This document shows, in pieces, positions 7,801-9,868 of a DNA stretch of 9,868 nucleotides; position 1 is the stretch's first letter; the number at the start of each line of letters is the position of its first letter. The notes beneath the pieces are model-generated. The model did not search any database. It saw nothing but the letters and a program-made list of their open reading frames with translations, and was not told where the DNA came from. The stretch comes from Thermoplasmata archaeon. GTDB lineage: Archaea; Thermoplasmatota; Thermoplasmata; Lutacidiplasmatales; UBA184. Location: positions 1 to 9,868 of the forward strand of contig JASIEC010000154.1 of assembly GCA_030046135.1 (NCBI GenBank), read 5' to 3'. The position numbers and the translations under genes were made by a program.

Positions 7801-9315
7801 ATCGAGCAGCTCCCTCGCCTTCGTAATCCCCGCGTCCGCGTCGGGCGGGAGGAAGCCGCGGCTGCGGGCGAACTCGCGGACGCGGTCGAGGCCGTTCCAC
7901 CGGTCGAGGAAGTAGGAGAGCGCCTCCTTGCCGAGGCCCCGGACGGTCTCGGCGAGCGCCTGGCGGGCGGCGTCGATCTCGACCCGGTCGATCCTCTCGC
8001 GGACCTTCGCGAGCGTCGCCTCGGTGGCGGCGGCCGGGAATCCCGCGTCGCGGAAGGTGACGACCATCTCCTCGACGGCGGCGAGCTCGTCGCGCACCGC
8101 GTCGACGTCCTCCGTGAGGCGGCGGACCTTCTCGAGGGCCTCCTGGCTCGCGGCGAGCGCCTCCGAGTAGATCCGGAGCCGGAGCGCCTCGCGCGCCCGG
8201 TTCATCGCCCCGAACACCTCGCTCGGGTCCCGCCCGAGGCGGCGGGCCCCGGCGAGGCGAGGCCGGACCTCGTCGAGGAGGCCGGCGACGACGGCCACGA
8301 TCGGCTCCTCCGCCGAGCTGCGGGCGGCGACGAGGGCCGGCCCGATCTCCGCGGGGGGGAGCTCGGGGAGTCGCGCCAGAACGGCCTCGACGTCGCGGCG
8401 GGACCCCGACGCGTCCACGCCGAACTCGCCGAGGCCGTCCAGCGAGCCCCTCAGCGACTCGAGCGCCTGGACTCCCCGCTCCCGGATCGTCTCCCCGAGG
8501 TCGTTCGAGGCGGTCTGGATCTTGGCGACGGTGTCGGGCCAGCGGGCGACGGGGGCGTCCTGGTCGTCGGCGAGCGCCGCGTCGAGCGCGCGGGTGGGAG
8601 CGCCCAGCTCCTCGGCGGTCGCCTTGAGGCGGGCCGCGGCGTCCCGAACCCCGCGGCGGCGCTCGATCGCCTCGGGGAGCCCCGTCGCCAGCTCGCGCTG
8701 GATCGCCTCGATTGCCTCCGCGGGGCGCCGATCCCGGGCCGCGGCGTCGACGTCGGGGAGGCGGCGCTCGAACTCCTCGAGGCGCGCCGGCGAGACCCCG
8801 GCCCACCGGGCGACGTCGAGGGCGCGGGCCCTCGAGGCGCCGACGTACTCGGCGGCGGACCGGCGGAGGGTCTCCTCCGCGTGCGCGAGGCGCCCGACGG
8901 CGTCGGCCCACGACGTCTCGGCGGGGGCGCTCGCGAGGGCCGCCACCTCGGCCTTGAGCTCGGCCGGGAGGGGGACGCCGATCGACGTGAACCGGGCGAG
9001 CTCCTCCTCCGTTCGCTTCCGCCGGGCGTCGATCGTCGCGGGGACCGTCGTCCCGAGGTAGTCGAGGAGGGCGCGCGCCTGGGTCTCGAGCTGCTCCCAG
9101 TCGGTGCGGCGCGCGAGCTCGCGAAGCTGGGCCTGCCGCTCGGCCGCCGCGGGCGGGAGGAGCCCGAGCTGCTCGAGGGCGGCGACCTTCTCCTCGGCCT
9201 CCTTCTGGGCGGCTTCGGCGGTCGTCCGCTTCTTGCGGATCGCCTCCGCCTTCTCCTGGAGGATCCGGGTGAGGCGGGACGACGGAAGGGGCCCGACGCC
9301 CCCCGGACCGGACGT
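4822..9315 (-). CDS. Giant alpha-helical protein of about 23 tandem 63-residue TPR-like repeats
   Basis: The product (about 1,497 aa from the proposed start) is Ala/Glu/Arg/Leu-rich and almost wholly helical, with no signal peptide, membrane segment, Walker motif or catalytic signature. It would often be auto-labelled SMC-like or coiled coil, but it lacks the SMC ATPase ends. It consists of repeats of 60-65 residues. Each has a hinge of Gly-hydrophobic-Asp/Pro type, a short helix, a turn such as GDY, GHY, EKY or SDY followed by x-x-A, and a long second helix. This suggests a scaffold or solenoid, probably cytoplasmic; the function is not known. The tail is a Pro/Ala/Ser linker ending in GLWPFRRPPP. 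The first conventional start is GTG at 8946 (1374 aa), but repeats continue in frame and in register upstream, so I place the start at ACG 9315 behind a Shine-Dalgarno sequence. The gene is certain; the exact start is not. Confidence 0.85.
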   Translation of the reverse strand, partial: TSGPGGVGPLPSSRLTRILQEKAEAIRKKRTTAEAAQKEAEEKVAALEQLGLLPPAAAERQAQLRELARRTDWEQLETQARALLDYLGTTVPATIDARRKRTEEELARFTSIGVPLPAELKAEVAALASAPAETSWADAVGRLAHAEETLRRSAAEYVGASRARALDVARWAGVSPARLEEFERRLPDVDAAARDRRPAEAIEAIQRELATGLPEAIERRRGVRDAAARLKATAEELGAPTRALDAALADDQDAPVARWPDTVAKIQTASNDLGETIRERGVQALESLRGSLDGLGEFGVDASGSRRDVEAVLARLPELPPAEIGPALVAARSSAEEPIVAVVAGLLDEVRPRLAGARRLGRDPSEVFGAMNRAREALRLRIYSEALAASQEALEKVRRLTEDVDAVRDELAAVEEMVVTFRDAGFPAAATEATLAKVRERIDRVEIDAARQALAETVRGLGKEALSYFLDRWNGLDRVREFARSRGFLPPDADAGITKARELLDRGELAPAAERIARVEGELRAAAAPFVARRVEEIGQGFKEIPDEELTAPVRRLLADADVTLRIRQDLPRAIESLRRAEREFSGVFAARASALVEGLEGEVRVLEQMGGAGDEIQRQIDEVQQIFNLGDFVKASRASQDLRTRAQQQQLVRSEEALSHAKLALVELETMGLDLAPLRSELDTAQAEARDGHFLEAYQAASRLEARASESRAAAQGALERFARTDELLAGLRTEGADLTEFVEPLRDAREAFRALDFDRARRAVDRVEGRAGAEAARIDSDRKLSEIALLLEEGLRLSVPMDAYASRLERLRTELPTAPGEATRTGVGLLHEEIVALLRPHYDEHLRLVERDLDLARSVGVPVEPIVATVAEARRRIGLPVPSGAAALLDEARSALVSTRGFVEQAERVVRRVREALAQADVLRVDVATLRPKVERLEKLLQDHEYARVVDVGGTVERELSQATYQHVSKIVAGFQASVTQLRRAGGDTSIAENLLHQARAALEQSRPVEALQFAARSENELERVDLQRRIAEGALAAVEKALHRATEEGVGATAASDLLQGARASFERGDYPDVLERSMEVSEMVAQGHEGLRRARSAIASARTQLDEAAGLGAETAEASSRFGEANDELAAGHYPEAMALAGEATEKSRWAIDRMFAVPLGELRREVEAGRSAGLTTEIEPLDALVAEAEAALRAGAWPRVRTSLARADAQSRRLFGEVVERRWRELQEATPAPGPTAAEERARRAELRVQLDRLKERRDLGEALKLLALELEQLKSRRREEITKSMAEFRDRLWVGERLGLDTTPAMQTFSEARVAFDAEKYGPAAQLLDKARASLEDSAKSSLARRRKELQSEVTFAEEGLHVAVGPVKERLKEADELASAGKVIEAGRIVLAAVEEVNLRKSLHRELTNLHYLLDAALSRAGDLGVDTTDARKLLAESLSLRESDYAAALEKAREALRSLRQRGVSVAEPAAASSPATTGGLWPFRRPPP
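4900..9165 (-). repeat. Tandem array of about 63-residue helical repeats
   Basis: Numbering from ACG 9315 as residue 1, hinge positions fall at 51, 113, 173, 238, 299, 361, 425, 487, 550, 612, 673, 737, 800, 862, 924, 987, 1052, 1114, 1178, 1241 (degenerate), 1305, 1370 and 1432. Steps are all 60-65 residues. The clearest hinges are GVD (299 and 1432), GLD (673 and 1305), GVP (113 and 862), GLT (1178) and GLG (1114). About 20-23 residues after each hinge comes an aromatic or aliphatic turn followed by x-x-A, for example GDYPDV, GHYPEA, EKYGPA, SDYAAA, GDFVKA. The units are diverged and are not DNA-level repeats, so they reflect old duplication rather than recent expansion. Confidence 0.75.
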
Positions 9316-9320
9316 ACTCT

Positions 9321-9328
9321 CCCTCCTT
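9321..9328 (-). promoter_or_regulatory. Shine-Dalgarno sequence before a possible ACG start
   Basis: The minus strand reads AAGGAGGG here, a near-perfect match to the 16S 3' end. After GGAGG (9326-9322) come 6 nt (GAGAGT, counting the last G of the match) and then ACG at 9315, which is in frame with the giant repeat protein. No ATG, GTG or TTG stands at a useful distance in that frame. The element therefore decides the start proposed for this gene. Confidence 0.5.
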
Positions 9329-9390
9329 CGCGCGGCCCTTTCGCAACTATCGAACGGAGGTGCCGACGGTCGATTTCATGCGAGCGCGCC

Positions 9391-9400
9391 TTTATTAATG
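9391..9400 (-). promoter_or_regulatory. TATA box of the giant repeat gene
   Basis: CATTAATAAA on the minus strand is the most AT-rich spot between aIF5A and the repeat gene. The expected transcription start, about 26 nt downstream, is near 9368-9370. That gives a leader of about 53 nt up to the ACG at 9315, with the Shine-Dalgarno sequence inside it. It implies that the repeat gene is transcribed separately from aIF5A. Confidence 0.55.
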
Positions 9401-9446
9401 AACCGTCAGAAATCGTCGCCTGCGAGCGGGCGCGCCGGGCCCGTCC

Positions 9447-9833
9447 CTACGCCCGCGTGATCCGCCGCTTGCCCATCGCGTCGAGGTACTGGACCTCGGT
9501 GCCCGGGGAGAGCTGGCCCTTCGTCTCCGCGTCGAGGGGGAGGCTGAACGTCTCGTACGACTCGAGGTCCATCAGCTGGACCTCGCCCTCGCTCATCGAG
9601 AGGACCTGCGCCTGACGGCGGCCGATCATCGGGACCTGGACCTTGTGCTTCACGGGGAAGACGACGCTCCGCTTCGAGCCGTCGAAGAGGCCCACCGCGT
9701 CGATCCGGGCCTTCGCCTCGCCGTGCTTCCCGGGTTTCGACGTCTGGATGCTGAGGATCCGGCACGGTTCCTCGTCGATCAATAGGTAGCGGCCCTCCTT
9801 CAGCTCCCGAACCTCCTGCTGCGACCAGGCCAC
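9447..9833 (-). CDS. eif5a: Archaeal translation initiation factor 5A (aIF5A)
   Basis: This 128-aa protein is the archaeal homologue of eIF5A/EF-P, which binds stalled ribosomes next to the P site and helps peptide-bond formation at difficult sequences. The N-terminal SH3-like domain carries the loop TSKPGKHGEAKA (31-42). Lys36 in PGKHG is the residue modified to deoxyhypusine or hypusine. The C-terminal half (from about residue 70) is the OB fold, including QLMDLESYETFSLP. The length is normal for archaea, and no key residue is missing. The start is GTG at 9833 (GTG GCC TGG), with GGAGG about 9 nt upstream at 9846-9842 as ribosome binding site; the next in-frame start would cut into the conserved region. 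The promoter lies outside the window. It precedes the giant repeat gene on the same strand with about 130 bp between, so co-transcription is unlikely but possible. Confidence 0.96.
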   Translation of the reverse strand: MAWSQQEVRELKEGRYLLIDEEPCRILSIQTSKPGKHGEAKARIDAVGLFDGSKRSVVFPVKHKVQVPMIGRRQAQVLSMSEGEVQLMDLESYETFSLPLDAETKGQLSPGTEVQYLDAMGKRRITRA

Positions 9834-9841
9834 TCCGAACC

Positions 9842-9847
9842 CCCTCC
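9842..9847 (-). promoter_or_regulatory. Ribosome binding site of aIF5A
   Basis: CGGAGG on the minus strand stands about 9 nt before the GTG at 9833 and supports that start. A second GGAG directly abuts the GTG and is too close to function. Confidence 0.5.
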
Positions 9848-9868
9848 GCGCCGGACGAGCAAGGGCCC

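Noticed and set aside
4822..8946. SMC/Rad50-type chromosome protein
   Set aside because: The length and coiled-coil character fit, but there is no Walker A, Walker B or ABC signature at either end, no hinge domain, and the sequence has a 63-residue repeat rather than long heptad arms.
5255..9346. Open frame on the minus strand shifted relative to the repeat gene, starting at TTG 9346
   Set aside because: Its translation is Arg/Pro/Gly-rich low-complexity sequence, typical of an out-of-frame reading. Its first codons remain of interest only as a possible N-terminus if a frameshift exists near 9300.
9347..9379. Ten-codon ATG frame (MKSTVGTSVR) ending directly before the TTG at 9346, a possible leader peptide
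   Set aside because: It begins upstream of the transcription start predicted from the TATA box, has no ribosome binding site, and is too short to separate from chance.
5062..9615. 1517-codon open frame on the plus strand opposite the repeat gene, and a 1332-codon one at 67-4065
   Set aside because: Both are antisense shadows. Their translations are monotonous Arg/Gly/Glu/Asp-rich sequences with no domain, whereas the minus-strand frames give recognisable proteins. GC-rich third positions remove stop codons from the opposite strand.
1..9868. CRISPR array, insertion sequence or integrase-associated island, including tRNA-Glu as an attachment site
   Set aside because: No direct-repeat array, transposase, integrase or duplicated tRNA 3' end is visible, and codon use is uniform across the genes.

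Overview
The window looks like a piece of a high-GC (roughly two-thirds G+C by eye) archaeal chromosome, most likely from an uncultivated Thermoplasmatota lineage. The evidence is an archaeal initiation factor 5A with a hypusination loop, a tRNA gene interrupted by a bulge-helix-bulge intron, archaeal TATA boxes placed 25-30 nt before likely transcription starts, and a secreted solute-binding protein with the 'F-x-E-x-G-L-P-x-G-x-x-W-x-V' Ig-like repeats common in Thermoplasmata surface proteins. The lineage is inferred; no marker gene was searched.

Layout. 6-29: strong GC hairpin just after the first gene. 55-3573 (-): large secreted family-5 (peptide/oligosaccharide type) ABC-transporter substrate-binding protein with three Ig-like repeats at its C-terminus. 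3713-3817 (-): tRNA-Glu(CTC) with a 32-nt intron in the T loop between positions 59 and 60. 3871-4278 (-): small YbjQ/UPF0145-family protein. 4359-4808 (+): conserved-looking protein of unknown function, apparently leaderless, the only plus-strand gene. 4822-9315 (-): giant (about 1,497 aa) all-helical protein made of about 23 tandem units of about 63 residues; its first part has no ATG/GTG/TTG start. 9447-9833 (-): aIF5A. There is no gene-free stretch longer than 300 bases. The long plus-strand reading frames opposite the two large genes are shadows caused by the GC-rich codon bias.

The genes do not form one obvious pathway. The solute-binding protein points to peptide or sugar import at the cell surface (permeases would lie outside the window, beyond base 1). 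aIF5A and tRNA-Glu are translation housekeeping genes. The UPF0145 gene and the unknown plus-strand gene diverge from an 80-bp intergenic region, and the unknown gene converges on the giant repeat gene with only 13 bp between stops. The two things most worth following up are the T-loop tRNA intron with a complete canonical splicing motif, and the 63-residue-periodic giant protein whose regular register shows that translation begins upstream of every conventional start codon.
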